This document shows, one piece after another, positions 1-9,955 of a stretch of 64,000 nucleotides of DNA. Each line of letters begins with the position of its first letter. Within the stretch, counting starts at the first letter, position 1. The stretch covers positions 1 through 64,000 of the forward strand of contig DRHT01000018.1 of NCBI GenBank assembly GCA_011053055.1, written 5' to 3'. Position numbers and translations under genes: made by a program. This stretch comes from Halopseudomonas sabulinigri (lineage in GTDB: Bacteria; Pseudomonadota; Gammaproteobacteria; Pseudomonadales; Pseudomonadaceae). The notes beneath the pieces are model-generated. The model had not been told where the DNA came from, did no database searches, and saw nothing but the letters and a program-made list of their open reading frames with translations.

Positions 1-185
1 TGGTTGTGCTGGTATCGGTGATCGGGGATTTGACAGAAAGCTTGTTCAAGCGCGAAGCCGGCCTTAAAGACAGTAGTAATCTGTTGCCGGGTCATGGTGG
101 TGTGCTTGATCGGATAGATAGTCTGACTGCAGCTATTCCCATGTTTGTTGCTTGCTGGCTGCTGCTCGGGAGCTATCTGGCGTGA
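1..185 (+). CDS. cdsA: Phosphatidate cytidylyltransferase, C-terminal fragment (cut by window edge)
   Basis: Only the last ~60 codons are present; the reading frame begins at base 3 and ends at the TGA at 183-185. The visible peptide contains the CdsA C-terminal signature: a polar D-L-x-E-S-x-x-K-R block ([18 protein letters not shown]), then [14 protein letters not shown], followed by a last hydrophobic segment ([16 protein letters not shown]). CdsA makes CDP-diacylglycerol from phosphatidate and CTP in the inner membrane. The stop overlaps the GTG start of dxr by the shared GTGA, so the two are translationally coupled. Identification rests on the signature and on the neighbour dxr, the usual partner in pseudomonads. 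Confidence 0.9.
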   Translation, partial: VVLVSVIGDLTESLFKREAGLKDSSNLLPGHGGVLDRIDSLTAAIPMFVACWLLLGSYLA

Positions 186-1366
186 CCGTTTCGCGGGTTA
201 CCGTACTCGGCGCGACAGGATCAGTAGGGGTAAGCACGCTGGATGTGATTGCTCGCCATCCGGGTGAGTATGTTGTGCATGCGCTGACCGGTCACAGCCG
301 TATGGATGTACTGGAAGAACAGTGCTTGTTGCATAGACCGGTTTACGCAGTAGTGGCAGACGCTGTGCAAGCGAGCGCTTTACAGGCGCGCCTGCATGAC
401 CAAGGGGTAGACACTCGAGTTCGTCATGGTGCCGAGGCATTGGCAGAGGTATCAGCGGACGCGAGTGTTGATGTGGTCATGGCGGCGATTGTCGGTGCCG
501 CTGGGTTACGTCCTACGCTCGCAGCAGTGCAGGCAGGCAAGCGGGTGTTGTTGGCCAACAAAGAAGCGCTGGTGATGTCTGGCGCGCTGTTTATGCAGGC
601 AGTGCGCGATTCAGGGGCTCAGGTGCTCCCTATCGACAGCGAGCACAATGCCATATTTCAGTGTATGCCACACAACTACGCAGCGGGTCTGGCGCAGGTA
701 GGGGTGAGGCGTATTTTGCTGACGGCCTCGGGTGGCCCTTTCCGCGAGTTTAGCGTCGAGCAGCTGGCCAGCGTTACGCCGGCCCAAGCGTGTGCCCATC
801 CCAATTGGTCGATGGGGCAAAAGATCTCGGTTGACTCTGCCAGCATGATGAACAAAGGCTTGGAGCTGATTGAGGCTTGCTGGTTATTTGATGCGCGGCC
901 GGATCAGATCGAAGTAGTGATACATCCGCAAAGTGTGGTGCATTCGCTAGTTGATTACGTGGACGGCTCAGTGCTGGCACAGCTTGGCAATCCTGATATG
1001 CGCACCCCCATTGCACATGCGCTGGCATGGCCAAAGCGGATCGACTCTGGGGTCAGTGCGCTGGACCTGCTATCTATTGCACGTTTGGATTTCCAGGCAC
1101 CGGATGATCTTCGCTTCCCGTGTTTGAAGCTGGCCCGTCAGGCCGTGACCGTGGGTGGTACAGCCTGTGCTATTTTGAATGCCGCAAACGAAGTGGCGGT
1201 GGCGTCCTTTCTGTCAGCGCGTATGGGGTTTACCGATATCCCTGTTATGATTGAGCACGTATTGAGCGTGATGCCCAGCGAGAGCGTCCAGGATTTAGAC
1301 CATATTATGCTGGCTGATCGAGTGGCACGTGAGCACGCAGAAAAATGGCTCGCTCAACGTAGCTGA
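182..1366 (+). CDS. dxr: 1-deoxy-D-xylulose 5-phosphate reductoisomerase
   Basis: Converts DXP to 2-C-methyl-D-erythritol 4-phosphate with NADPH, the first committed step of the MEP isoprenoid pathway. The GTG at 182 is chosen as start because it puts the NADP-binding motif [11 protein letters not shown] at residues 4-14, gives 394 residues (family usual is about 390-400) and has GGGAG about 11 bases upstream; an in-frame TTG at 152 would only add a tail inside cds[25 protein letters not shown] and the substrate-binding region ASGGPFREF are intact. It overlaps cdsA by 4 bases and is followed after 46 bases by rseP. The later MEP enzyme ispD lies at 20149 in the same block. Confidence 0.97.
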   Translation: MTVSRVTVLGATGSVGVSTLDVIARHPGEYVVHALTGHSRMDVLEEQCLLHRPVYAVVADAVQASALQARLHDQGVDTRVRHGAEALAEVSADASVDVVMAAIVGAAGLRPTLAAVQAGKRVLLANKEALVMSGALFMQAVRDSGAQVLPIDSEHNAIFQCMPHNYAAGLAQVGVRRILLTASGGPFREFSVEQLASVTPAQACAHPNWSMGQKISVDSASMMNKGLELIEACWLFDARPDQIEVVIHPQSVVHSLVDYVDGSVLAQLGNPDMRTPIAHALAWPKRIDSGVSALDLLSIARLDFQAPDDLRFPCLKLARQAVTVGGTACAILNAANEVAVASFLSARMGFTDIPVMIEHVLSVMPSESVQDLDHIMLADRVAREHAEKWLAQRS

Positions 1367-1412
1367 TGCGCGGTTATTGATCACGCCCTGAATTCAACTG
1401 AGGTCCTGCTGA

Positions 1413-2774
1413 ATGGAATTGCTGTTTACCCTGCTGGCTACCGTAGTTGCCTTGGGCTTGCTGGTCACCATTCATGAGTATGGCCATTTCTGGGTCGCAC
1501 GTCGTTGCGGCGTCAAAGTGCTGCGCTTTTCGATTGGTTTTGGTCCTGCACTTTACACCTGGCATGATCGGCGGGGCACTGAATATGCCATTGCTGCTAT
1601 CCCGCTCGGTGGCTACGTCAAAATGCTCGATGAGCGCGAAGAGCCGGTGTCTGCTGACGAGTTGGATCAAGCTTTTAACCGCAAATCCATAGGTCAGCGC
1701 ATAGCCATAGTGGCAGCCGGACCGATAGCCAACTTCCTGCTGGCAATTGCGGCATTCTGGCTAATAGCCGTGCTAGGAGTGACTACGGTCGTTCCCGTGC
1801 TTGGGCCTATCGAAGCGGACACCGCAGCGGCGCGCGCCGGGTTGCATGAGAATTTAGAGTTGTTAGCTATTGACGGTCAGTCAACGCCTAGCTGGCATGA
1901 TGTCAATCTGCAACTGATTCGCCGGCTTGGCGAGACCGGTGTGCTAGAAGTAGAGGCGCGTGAGCGCCCTGACGGTAGCGCGCAGACATATTCTGTTCAA
2001 CTTGATAGCTGGCTCAAGGGGGCGGAGGAGCCGGACCCACTGACAGCGCTGGGTATGACCAGCTGGCAGCCGCAGGTAGCGCCGCGCATTGGGCAAGTTC
2101 AGCCCGAAGGCGCCGCCGCTAGTGCGGGTCTGCAGCCAGGCGACCTAATTGTGGCAGTTAATGGTGAGCCGGTTACTGATTGGGTGAGCGAGGTGGTACC
2201 CGCTATTCAGGCCAGCCCGCAAAAATCGCTGCAACTCAGTATTGAGCGCGATGCACAACAGTTGGAACTTACCTTAACGCCTGCGGCCAAAGCGCAGAAT
2301 GATCTTGTGGTGGGTTATATCGGCGCAGGAGTGGATGCATTCGAGTGGCCAGCGGATATGGTTCGTGAGATCCATCATAATCCTTTGATGGCAGTGCCGG
2401 TGGCGCTGCAAAAAACCTGGGGCATGACGGCGCTGACGCTGGACTCGCTGAAAAAAATGCTTACCGGGTTAGTCTCGGCAAAAAACTTGAGTGGCCCGAT
2501 AACCATTGCTAAAGTGGCGGGCGCTTCAGCTAAGTCGGGGCTAGAGAGCTTTCTGAGCTTCATCGCGTATCTAAGTATCAGCTTGGGCGTATTGAATTTG
2601 TTACCGGTGCCGGTGCTTGATGGCGGGCATCTGGTGTATTACATCGCCGAGTGGGTCAGGGGCAAGCCGCTGTCCGAGCGTATACAAACTTGGGGTTTGC
2701 AGATTGGTCTTAGCCTGATCGTAGGGGTTATGCTGTTTGCTATCTATAACGATATCAGCCGCCTCGGCAGCTGA
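1413..2774 (+). CDS. rseP: RIP zinc metalloprotease RseP (site-2 protease)
   Basis: Inner-membrane zinc metalloprotease that cleaves anti-sigma factor RseA/MucA within the membrane after DegS/AlgW, releasing sigma-E/AlgU. The protein has 453 residues. The HExxH zinc motif is at residues 21-25 (HEYGH) in the first membrane helix, two PDZ domains lie in the middle (second one around IGQVQPEGAAASAGLQPGDL), and the third zinc ligand motif NLLPVPVLDGGHL lies near residue 400 before the last helix. Placed between dxr and bamA, as in most Gammaproteobacteria, which links envelope-stress signalling to outer-membrane protein assembly. Confidence 0.97.
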   Translation: MELLFTLLATVVALGLLVTIHEYGHFWVARRCGVKVLRFSIGFGPALYTWHDRRGTEYAIAAIPLGGYVKMLDEREEPVSADELDQAFNRKSIGQRIAIVAAGPIANFLLAIAAFWLIAVLGVTTVVPVLGPIEADTAAARAGLHENLELLAIDGQSTPSWHDVNLQLIRRLGETGVLEVEARERPDGSAQTYSVQLDSWLKGAEEPDPLTALGMTSWQPQVAPRIGQVQPEGAAASAGLQPGDLIVAVNGEPVTDWVSEVVPAIQASPQKSLQLSIERDAQQLELTLTPAAKAQNDLVVGYIGAGVDAFEWPADMVREIHHNPLMAVPVALQKTWGMTALTLDSLKKMLTGLVSAKNLSGPITIAKVAGASAKSGLESFLSFIAYLSISLGVLNLLPVPVLDGGHLVYYIAEWVRGKPLSERIQTWGLQIGLSLIVGVMLFAIYNDISRLGS

Positions 2775-2850
2775 TTGACCGCACGATTGACTGAACACGA
2801 GCTGCTTTTAACGGCAGTACGATTTTAACCAGCTATTCAGAACGGAATTC

Positions 2851-5202
2851 ATGAAACGTTACCTATTGCCTGCGCTTCTTCTGATACTTCTGGCGCCGGG
2901 CGCTTTCGCCGACGCCTTCCAGATCTCCGATATCCGCGTCAATGGGTTGCAACGGGTCTCCGCGGGCAGCGTGTTTGGTGCGCTGCCGTTGAACATTGGC
3001 GATCAGGTTGATGATCAGGAGTTGGTGGAAGCGACGCGTGCGCTTTTCCGTACCGGCTTCTTTCAAGATATTCAGCTCGGCCGTGATGACGATGTGTTGG
3101 TTATCAATGTGGTCGAGCGGCCGTCTATCTCATCCATCGAGCTGGAAGGTAACAAGGCGATCAAGAGTGAAGACCTGCTCAAAGGTTTGAGTGCCGCGGG
3201 TCTATCCGAAGGCGAGATATTCCAGCGTGCGACACTGGAAGGCGTACGTAACGAATTGCTGCGCCAATATGTGTCTCAGGGCCGTTACTCAGCTGATATT
3301 GAAACCCAAGTGATTCCAGAGCCGCGTAACCGTGTGGCGCTGAAGATTGTCGTAGATGAAGGCTCGATTGCCTCCATCGCGCATATCAATGTGGTGGGTA
3401 ATACCATCTATGAAACTGAAGATCTGGTTGATCTGTTTGAACTTAAAACGGGCGGTTGGCTGTCTTTCCTACGCAGTGACGACAAGTACTCGCGTGAGAA
3501 GTTAGCGGGTGACCTTGAACGTCTTCGTTCCTACTACCTCGACCGTGGTTACATCAACATGGATGTCGCCTCAACTCAGGTCTCGATTACGCCCGATAAA
3601 AAGCATGTTTATATCACCGTAAACATCAACGAAGGCGATCGCTACACCATCCGTGATGTGAATCTTTCTGGCGACTTAGTAGTGGGCGAGGCTGAGGTTA
3701 AGCGCCTGATGCTGATTGAGCCGCAGCAGGTTTTTTCCCGTCAGGTAATGACCTCGACCTCGGATCTGATCAGTCGCCGATTGGGTAACGAGGGCTACAC
3801 CTTCGCTAACGTCAACGGCATCCCGGAAATTCATGAAGACGATAAGACGGTCTCGGTTACTTTTTATGTCGACCCGGGCAAGCGTGCTTACGTCAATCGC
3901 GTCAACTTCCGCGGCAACACCAAGACCGATGACCAGGTACTGCGTCGCGAAATGCGTCAGATGGAAGCCGGTTGGGCCTCTACCTATCTGATTGATGAGT
4001 CCAAAACGCGCTTGGAACGTCTGGGTTACTTCAAAGAGGTTAACGTCGAAACAGTTCCCGTGCCGGGCGCGGAAGATATGGTTGACGTCAACTACTCAGT
4101 TGAAGAACAGCCCTCTGGTTCGGTTACCGCAAGCCTAGGTTTCTCGCAGAGCTCGGGCATCATTCTTGGCGGTTCGATTAGTCAGAATAACTTTTTTGGT
4201 ACCGGTAATCGTGTGAGCATTGGCGCCAATCGTTCCGATTACCAGACGTCCGTGTCCTATGGCTTTATGGATCCGTACTTCACCGTTGATGGCATAAGCC
4301 TGGGCTACAACGCGTTCTACCGCACCACCGACTATGATGAGCTGAACGTCGACATTTCCAGCTATGCGGTCGACTCCTTCGGTGGTGGTGTGAACCTGGG
4401 TTATCCGATCAGCGATAACTCGCGAGTGTCCTTCGGCCTGAGCGCGCAGCGCGACGAGTTGAAAACGGGTACTTATACAGTGCAGGAAATCGTTGATTTC
4501 ATTGATACTCAGGGCGATAGCTTTACCAATTTCTTTTTCAACAGCTCCTGGTCGCAAAACACGCTGAACCGCGGCGTTTTCCCTGATCGGGGTTCCTCGC
4601 AGAATCTCGGTTTTGATATCTCCATTCCGGGTAGTGATCTGAGCTTTTACACGCTGGACTATCGCGCACAACGCTTCTTTGCCATGAGCGATGACCTGAC
4701 GCTACGACTGCACACTGACCTCGGTTTCGGTAAAGGCTTCGGCTCTACTGATCAAATGCCCTTTTATGAGCATTATTATGCCGGTGGTATTGGCTCGGTA
4801 CGTGGCTATGAAGACAGTACCCTGGGGCCAAAAAGTACACCCGCGAGTTTAGACCCAGATCAAGATCAACTGCCCTTCGGCGGGAACATCAAAATCACTG
4901 GTGGTGCTGAGGTTATTTTCCCTGCACCATTTGTGAAGGATCAACGTTCTCTGCGTACGGTGCTATTCCTGGATGTGGGTAACGTTTACGATACCTACTG
5001 TTCCAATACCACGCTGATCAATGGCGAAGACAATCCGGGCTGTGGCGACGTCGAGCTTGCTGACCTGCGCTACAGTGTTGGTGTCGGTCTGTCTTGGTTG
5101 ACCGCTTTGGGTCCACTGGGTTTCAGCTTGGGTATGCCACTGAACAGCCAGTCCGAGGATGATACGCAGGTGTTCCAGTTCACTCTGGGTCAGACGTTCT
5201 GA
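2851..5202 (+). CDS. bamA: Outer membrane protein assembly factor BamA
   Basis: Central component of the BAM complex that folds and inserts beta-barrel proteins into the outer membrane. The 783-residue product starts with a signal peptide (MKRYLLPALLLILLAPGAFA, cleavage before DAF), continues with five POTRA repeats to about residue 410, and ends with the 16-strand barrel. The C-terminal residue is Phe (FTLGQTF), the normal BAM recognition end. The conserved barrel motif VRGYE is present (SVRGYEDSTLGP). Length fits the pseudomonad BamA (Opr86) family. Starts 76 bases after rseP and is followed by its partner chaperone skp. Confidence 0.98.
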   Translation: MKRYLLPALLLILLAPGAFADAFQISDIRVNGLQRVSAGSVFGALPLNIGDQVDDQELVEATRALFRTGFFQDIQLGRDDDVLVINVVERPSISSIELEGNKAIKSEDLLKGLSAAGLSEGEIFQRATLEGVRNELLRQYVSQGRYSADIETQVIPEPRNRVALKIVVDEGSIASIAHINVVGNTIYETEDLVDLFELKTGGWLSFLRSDDKYSREKLAGDLERLRSYYLDRGYINMDVASTQVSITPDKKHVYITVNINEGDRYTIRDVNLSGDLVVGEAEVKRLMLIEPQQVFSRQVMTSTSDLISRRLGNEGYTFANVNGIPEIHEDDKTVSVTFYVDPGKRAYVNRVNFRGNTKTDDQVLRREMRQMEAGWASTYLIDESKTRLERLGYFKEVNVETVPVPGAEDMVDVNYSVEEQPSGSVTASLGFSQSSGIILGGSISQNNFFGTGNRVSIGANRSDYQTSVSYGFMDPYFTVDGISLGYNAFYRTTDYDELNVDISSYAVDSFGGGVNLGYPISDNSRVSFGLSAQRDELKTGTYTVQEIVDFIDTQGDSFTNFFFNSSWSQNTLNRGVFPDRGSSQNLGFDISIPGSDLSFYTLDYRAQRFFAMSDDLTLRLHTDLGFGKGFGSTDQMPFYEHYYAGGIGSVRGYEDSTLGPKSTPASLDPDQDQLPFGGNIKITGGAEVIFPAPFVKDQRSLRTVLFLDVGNVYDTYCSNTTLINGEDNPGCGDVELADLRYSVGVGLSWLTALGPLGFSLGMPLNSQSEDDTQVFQFTLGQTF

Positions 5203-5234
5203 TCTCAGAAAATCAACGATGTGCAATCGGGAGT

Positions 5235-5747
5235 ATGAGAGTGGGTAAGTTTATTCGCGTGACAGTATTGTCGCTGCTGGCACTGGTCAGTTTTGAAGCC
5301 GCTGCCGAAATGAAGATTGCAGTTCTGGATTATCAGATGGCTCTGCTTGAGTCGGATGCAGCCAAGAAGTACTCCGTTGATGCAGAAAAGAAATTTGGTG
5401 CTCAGCTACAGCGTCTGAAGAACCTTGAAGCTGAAGCCAAGCGCCTGCAAGAGCGCTTGCAGCGCGACGGCACGCAGCTTGTTCAGAGTGAGCGTGAAAA
5501 GCTGGAGCTTGAGTTCCGCCAGAAGGCTCGCGAGTTCCAGGTTCAGTCCAAGGAATTGAACGAAGCCAAAGCGATGTCTGACCGCCAAATGCTTGAGGCT
5601 CTCAAGCCTAAGCTGGACTCAGCGGTAGAAACCATCCTTAAAAGCGGTGGCTATGATCTGGTGCTGGACCGTGGCGGTGTGGTTGAAGTTAAGCCAGAAT
5701 TCGACATTACTCGTCAGGTTATCGAACGCCTGAATAGCAGTCGCTGA
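5235..5747 (+). CDS. skp: Periplasmic chaperone Skp/OmpH
   Basis: Trimeric periplasmic chaperone that carries unfolded outer-membrane proteins to BamA. The product has 170 residues with a signal peptide (about residues 1-24, ending in FEAAA), then MKIAVLDYQMAL, the typical first strand of the OmpH body, followed by a long charged coiled-coil arm (about residues 50-115) rich in Lys, Glu, Arg and Gln, and a C-terminal return to the body domain. It lies 32 bases after bamA and 9 bases before lpxD, the conserved bamA-skp-lpxD order. Confidence 0.96.
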   Translation: MRVGKFIRVTVLSLLALVSFEAAAEMKIAVLDYQMALLESDAAKKYSVDAEKKFGAQLQRLKNLEAEAKRLQERLQRDGTQLVQSEREKLELEFRQKAREFQVQSKELNEAKAMSDRQMLEALKPKLDSAVETILKSGGYDLVLDRGGVVEVKPEFDITRQVIERLNSSR

Positions 5748-5756
5748 AGTATTGCC

Positions 5757-6818
5757 ATGAATGGCAATATCAGCTTCACACTCGCGCGCTTGGCTGAACA
5801 GCTCGGCGCGCGTCTGGTTGGCGACCCTGATCTATTGATCAGCGGTCTCGCCACGCTGCAGGAAGCCGAGCAAGAGCAGTTAGCCTTCCTGGCGAATAGC
5901 CAATATCGCAAATTTCTGGCCGATTCCCGTGCGGGTGCCGTTCTGCTTACCGAGACTGACGCCGAAGGTTTCAGCGGTAACGCATTGATCGTGGTTGATC
6001 CTTACCTGAGCTACGCACGTTTGTCGCACCAGTTCGACCCCAAACCCCGCGCTCCAATTGGCATCCATCCCAGCGCAGTAGTGGCTGAGGATGCCGTCGT
6101 TGATCCTGGTGCCAGTATTGGGCCCGGAGCGGTTATTGCTTCGGGTGCGATTATCGCAGCCGGCGTTAGCGTCGGTGCGCAGTGCTTTGTTGGCGCGCGC
6201 TCACAGATAGGTGAGGGCGGGTGGCTGGCGCCGCGCGTCACGCTCTATCACGATGTGATCATTGGTGAGCGGGTAGTGGTGCAGTCTGGCGCGATCATCG
6301 GCTCGGAGGGGTTCGGTTTTGCCAACGAGGCCGGGCAGTGGCAGAAAATTGCCCAGATCGGTGGCGTACGCATTGGTAATGATGTGGAAATCGGCGCCAA
6401 TACCACTATAGATCGCGGTGCCTTGGCAGATACGCTGATCGGCAATGGCGTGAAACTCGACAACCAGATTCAAATTGCGCACAACGTACAGATTGGCGAT
6501 CACTCGGCAATGGCGGCCTGCGTGGGCATTTCCGGCAGCACTCGCATCGGTAAGCATTGCATGATTGCCGGCGGCGTGGGCATGGTTGGCCATATCGAGG
6601 TTTGTGATAATGTTTTTGTCACAGGTATGACCATGGTGACGCGTTCCATCACGGAGCCCGGCGCTTATTCCTCCGGCACGGCTATGCAGCCGGCGGCGGA
6701 ATGGAGGAAGAGCGCGGCACGTATTCGTCAGCTTGATGCGTTAGCCAAACGAGTTCAGCAGCTCGAGAAGCAGCTCGAGGTCGTGACTCAAGGACCGCAG
6801 GACTCATCCAAATCCTGA
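5757..6818 (+). CDS. lpxD: UDP-3-O-(3-hydroxyacyl)glucosamine N-acyltransferase
   Basis: Third step of lipid A synthesis: adds the 3-hydroxyacyl chain from ACP to the glucosamine nitrogen. The product has 353 residues: an N-terminal uridine-binding domain (to about residue 100), a left-handed beta-helix made of hexapeptide repeats of the form (I/V/L)GxxxxI, for example around [14 protein letters not shown], with the catalytic His in [11 protein letters not shown], and a C-terminal helical tail rich in Gln, Lys and Glu ([16 protein letters not shown]). It starts 9 bases after skp. Together with fabZ, lpxA and lpxB it forms the standard lipid A block. Confidence 0.97.
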   Translation: MNGNISFTLARLAEQLGARLVGDPDLLISGLATLQEAEQEQLAFLANSQYRKFLADSRAGAVLLTETDAEGFSGNALIVVDPYLSYARLSHQFDPKPRAPIGIHPSAVVAEDAVVDPGASIGPGAVIASGAIIAAGVSVGAQCFVGARSQIGEGGWLAPRVTLYHDVIIGERVVVQSGAIIGSEGFGFANEAGQWQKIAQIGGVRIGNDVEIGANTTIDRGALADTLIGNGVKLDNQIQIAHNVQIGDHSAMAACVGISGSTRIGKHCMIAGGVGMVGHIEVCDNVFVTGMTMVTRSITEPGAYSSGTAMQPAAEWRKSAARIRQLDALAKRVQQLEKQLEVVTQGPQDSSKS

Positions 6819-6867
6819 TCTGCACCATTTGGGTGCCTATATATTTTTCAGCAAGGCCTGCGAATAC

Positions 6868-7305
6868 ATGGATATCAACGAAATAAAAGAATACCTACCC
6901 CACCGTTACCCGTTTCTATTGGTTGACCGGGTATTGGAGCTTGACCTAGAGGGCAAAAGTATCCGCGCCTATAAGAATGTCTCGGTCAATGAGCCCTTCT
7001 TTAATGGACACTTTCCAGAGCATCCAATTATGCCTGGTGTGTTGATCATTGAGGCTATGGCTCAGGCAGCAGGCCTGCTGGGGTTCAAGATGATGGGCGT
7101 CAAGCCGTCGGACGGCACACTTTATTACTTCGTGGGAACAGACAAACTGCGTTTTCGCCAGCCAGTGGTACCCGGCGATCAGCTACAGCTTGAGGCGCGT
7201 TACCTGAACCACAAGCGTGGGATCTGGAAGTTTGCCTGTCGCGCTGTAGTGGATGGCAAGGAAGCTTGCTCCGGCGAAATCATTTGTGCGGAACGTAATA
7301 TATGA
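6868..7305 (+). CDS. fabZ: 3-hydroxyacyl-ACP dehydratase FabZ
   Basis: Hot-dog-fold dehydratase of fatty acid elongation. It competes with LpxA and LpxD for 3-hydroxyacyl-ACP, which explains its place among lpx genes. With the ATG at 6868 the protein is 145 residues and begins [20 protein letters not shown], the family start; an upstream in-frame start at 6829 would add 13 residues with no homology expected. The active-site pair is visible as His48 ([11 protein letters not shown]) and Glu62 (IIEAMAQ). Its TGA overlaps the ATG of lpxA by ATGA, implying coupled translation. Confidence 0.97.
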   Translation: MDINEIKEYLPHRYPFLLVDRVLELDLEGKSIRAYKNVSVNEPFFNGHFPEHPIMPGVLIIEAMAQAAGLLGFKMMGVKPSDGTLYYFVGTDKLRFRQPVVPGDQLQLEARYLNHKRGIWKFACRAVVDGKEACSGEIICAERNI

Positions 7306-8078
7306 GTCGGATACATCCTCAGGCGATTGTCGACCCGGCTGCGCGCCTGGCCGATGACGTTGAGGTTGGCCCTTGGACTTACATAGGGCCGGGTGTCGAA
7401 ATTGGTGCCGGCTCGGTGGTGCACTCCCATGTGGTGATCAAAGGGCCTACCAGCATCGGCAAGGGTAACCGAATTTTTCAGTTTTCCTCGGTCGGTGAAG
7501 ACTGTCAGGACAAGAAGTACAACGGTGAGCCCACGCGTCTGGTGATTGGTGACAATAACGTCATTCGTGAGGGCTGCACACTACACCGCGGTACCGTGCA
7601 GGATAAGGGTATTACCAGCATCGGTAGCAATAACCTGCTGATGGCCTATGTGCATGTGGCGCATGACTGCGTGGTGGGTGACAACATCATCATGGCCAAT
7701 AATGCGACTATTGCCGGGCACGTGCGCGTGGGCGATGGCGCTATTCTTGGCGGTTACACCACAGTGCATCAGTTTTGCCATCTCGGGCCCTGGTCGATGA
7801 GCGCTGCCAACAGTGCCGTGTTTAAGGATATTCCCGCTTTTGTCATGGTGGGCGGTAATCCGGCCAGCGCCCACGGTATGAACTTCGAGGGAATGCGGCG
7901 GCGTGGTTATTCAGCCGAGCTGGTGACGGCATTGCGCCGCGCTTATAAGCTGATTTACCGCCAGGGGCTGACACTCAAAGACGCGCTGGTCGAGCTGGAG
8001 GAAGCAGCCTTATTGTTTCCTGAGGTGGCTCTGTATCGCGACTCTATTCTGGCCTCCACGCGGGGCATCACCCGATAA
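7302..8078 (+). CDS. lpxA: Acyl-ACP--UDP-N-acetylglucosamine O-acyltransferase
   Basis: First step of lipid A synthesis: transfers 3-hydroxyacyl from ACP to UDP-GlcNAc. The product has 258 residues, near the family length of 255-262. The N-terminal two thirds is a hexapeptide-repeat beta-helix ([20 protein letters not shown] and onwards) with the catalytic His in [10 protein letters not shown] and the motif [17 protein letters not shown]. The C-terminal part is the helical domain ([18 protein letters not shown]). Overlaps fabZ by 4 bases and precedes lpxB by 17. Confidence 0.97.
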   Translation: MSRIHPQAIVDPAARLADDVEVGPWTYIGPGVEIGAGSVVHSHVVIKGPTSIGKGNRIFQFSSVGEDCQDKKYNGEPTRLVIGDNNVIREGCTLHRGTVQDKGITSIGSNNLLMAYVHVAHDCVVGDNIIMANNATIAGHVRVGDGAILGGYTTVHQFCHLGPWSMSAANSAVFKDIPAFVMVGGNPASAHGMNFEGMRRRGYSAELVTALRRAYKLIYRQGLTLKDALVELEEAALLFPEVALYRDSILASTRGITR

Positions 8079-8095
8079 CCTGAGCGGGTCCCTCG

Positions 8096-9265
8096 ATGCT
8101 GCACTCTGATAAACCCCTGTGTATTGCGCTAGTGGCTGGCGAAGCCTCGGGCGATACCTTGGGGGCAGGCCTGATTAAGGCGCTTAAACTACGTTTCCCC
8201 CAAGCCCGTTTTATCGGTATTGGTGGTCCGCGCATGCTAGCTGAAGGTATGCAAAGTCAGGTGCCGATGGAGCGTTTGTCGGTCATGGGGCTGGTAGAAG
8301 TGCTCGGCCGCTTGCGCGAGCTGCTGCGCATTCGCCGTGAGCTGGTCAGCTATCTGAAAGGCGAGTGCCCTGATGTATTTATTGGCATTGATGCGCCGGA
8401 CTTTACGCTTAACGTAGAGCAGCAATTGCGGGATGCGGGCATCGCGACCGTTCACTACGTCAGCCCATCTGTATGGGCCTGGCGCGAGAAACGCGTGTTG
8501 GGCATCCAAAAGTCCACAGATCTGATGCTGACCTTGTTCCCCTTTGAAGAAGATGTTTATCGTCGTCACGGCGTTAGCGTGCGTTGCGTGGGGCATACCC
8601 TGGCAGATCAAATTCCGCTGCAACCAGATCGTCAGGCCGCTCGCGACGTGCTGGGCTTGCCGGGAAATAAGCGCATAGTGGCCTTGCTACCCGGTAGTCG
8701 TAACGGCGAGCTGCGTAAACTGGGATTGCTGTTCCTGCAAACGGCGGCGTGGTGTCTGCAACGCGAACCTGAGCTGCTGTTTATCATGCCTTGCGCGAGC
8801 GTCGAGCGTCGCTTGCAGATGGACGCTATTCTGGCTGAAAGCGGACTGGAGCTACCGTTGACCTTGTTTGACGGTCAGGCCCATGAGGTGCTCGCCGCTA
8901 GTGATGCGGTGTTGATTGCCTCTGGCACTGCGACGCTGGAAGCCATGTTGTTCAAGCGCCCCATGGTGGTCGCCTACCGTATGGCTGGGCTCACCTTTAA
9001 AATTCTCAAGCGCTTGGTCAAAGTTGGTTTCGTTTCTCTGCCCAATTTGCTAGCTGGTCGTGAAGTCGCACCCGAATTTCTACAGGATGCCGCCACGCCC
9101 GAAGCGATGGGCGCTGCGCTGCTGGAAAGGTTGCTGCCAACGCAGGAGCGCGAGGCAACTCAAGAGGTCTTTATCGAGTTGCATCACAGCTTGCGGCGCG
9201 ATGCTGATCAAGCTGCAGCCGACGCTATTGCTGATCTGCTGCAGTCGCGCGGCCTGTTGATATGA
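8096..9265 (+). CDS. lpxB: Lipid-A-disaccharide synthase
   Basis: GT-B glycosyltransferase that joins lipid X and UDP-2,3-diacylglucosamine into the lipid A disaccharide at the inner membrane. The product has 389 residues. The family start [19 protein letters not shown] is near residue 10; [28 protein letters not shown](N)GE and the C-terminal nucleotide-binding region [20 protein letters not shown] are all visible. It ends in ATGA shared with rnhB. Confidence 0.97.
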   Translation: MLHSDKPLCIALVAGEASGDTLGAGLIKALKLRFPQARFIGIGGPRMLAEGMQSQVPMERLSVMGLVEVLGRLRELLRIRRELVSYLKGECPDVFIGIDAPDFTLNVEQQLRDAGIATVHYVSPSVWAWREKRVLGIQKSTDLMLTLFPFEEDVYRRHGVSVRCVGHTLADQIPLQPDRQAARDVLGLPGNKRIVALLPGSRNGELRKLGLLFLQTAAWCLQREPELLFIMPCASVERRLQMDAILAESGLELPLTLFDGQAHEVLAASDAVLIASGTATLEAMLFKRPMVVAYRMAGLTFKILKRLVKVGFVSLPNLLAGREVAPEFLQDAATPEAMGAALLERLLPTQEREATQEVFIELHHSLRRDADQAAADAIADLLQSRGLLI

Positions 9266-9864
9266 CGCAGATGGTCATGGGCTGGGTTGACTCCGTCGAA
9301 AGTGGGTTGATTGCCGGGGTTGATGAAGTGGGTCGTGGGCCGCTGTGCGGCGCGGTAGTCACGGCCGCGGTTATTCTTGATCCTAGCCGCCCGATAGCGG
9401 GTTTGAATGACTCAAAAAAACTGACTGAAGCAAGGCGTGAAGCGTTGTTTCCGTTGATTCAAGAGCGGGCGCTGGCTTGGTATATCGCGCGTGCGGAAGT
9501 TGAAGAAATAGACGAACTGAATATTTTGCACGCCACTATGCTGGCGATGCAGCGCGCGGTGGCTGGGCTGTCTGTACGGCCAGATTTAGTGCTGATCGAC
9601 GGTAATCGTTGCCCGGCGTTACCCATGCGTAGCGAGGCGGTGATCAAGGGAGATAGTAGAGTGCCAGCGATTGCCGCCGCGTCCATTCTCGCCAAAGTGG
9701 CCCGAGACCGGGAAATGGTTGCGCTGGATAGGCAGTATCCCGGTTACGGCATGGCCCGGCACAAGGGCTATCCCACACCGGTGCACCTGCAAGCGCTACG
9801 CGATTTGGGCGCCACGCCGATTCATCGACGCTCTTTCGCACCGGTGCGCGCGGTATTGCTCTAG
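9262..9864 (+). CDS. rnhB: Ribonuclease HII
   Basis: Cleaves RNA in RNA-DNA hybrids and single ribonucleotides in DNA. The product has 200 residues. The catalytic acids are in [12 protein letters not shown] (Asp and Glu), VLIDGN (Asp) and the downstream Asp of [12 protein letters not shown]. The C-terminal [15 protein letters not shown] block is also typical. It overlaps lpxB by 4 bases. Sequence between it and dnaE (9865-9955) contains no gene. Confidence 0.96.
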   Translation: MTQMVMGWVDSVESGLIAGVDEVGRGPLCGAVVTAAVILDPSRPIAGLNDSKKLTEARREALFPLIQERALAWYIARAEVEEIDELNILHATMLAMQRAVAGLSVRPDLVLIDGNRCPALPMRSEAVIKGDSRVPAIAAASILAKVARDREMVALDRQYPGYGMARHKGYPTPVHLQALRDLGATPIHRRSFAPVRAVLL

Positions 9865-9955
9865 CCTCTCACTTCGGCTGCTCGCGGCTGGTCGTCAGCC
9901 TTCCCCCTCGTTACAATCAGCGGTCTTGCCGTTTGCCCTTTGAAACAGGATTTAT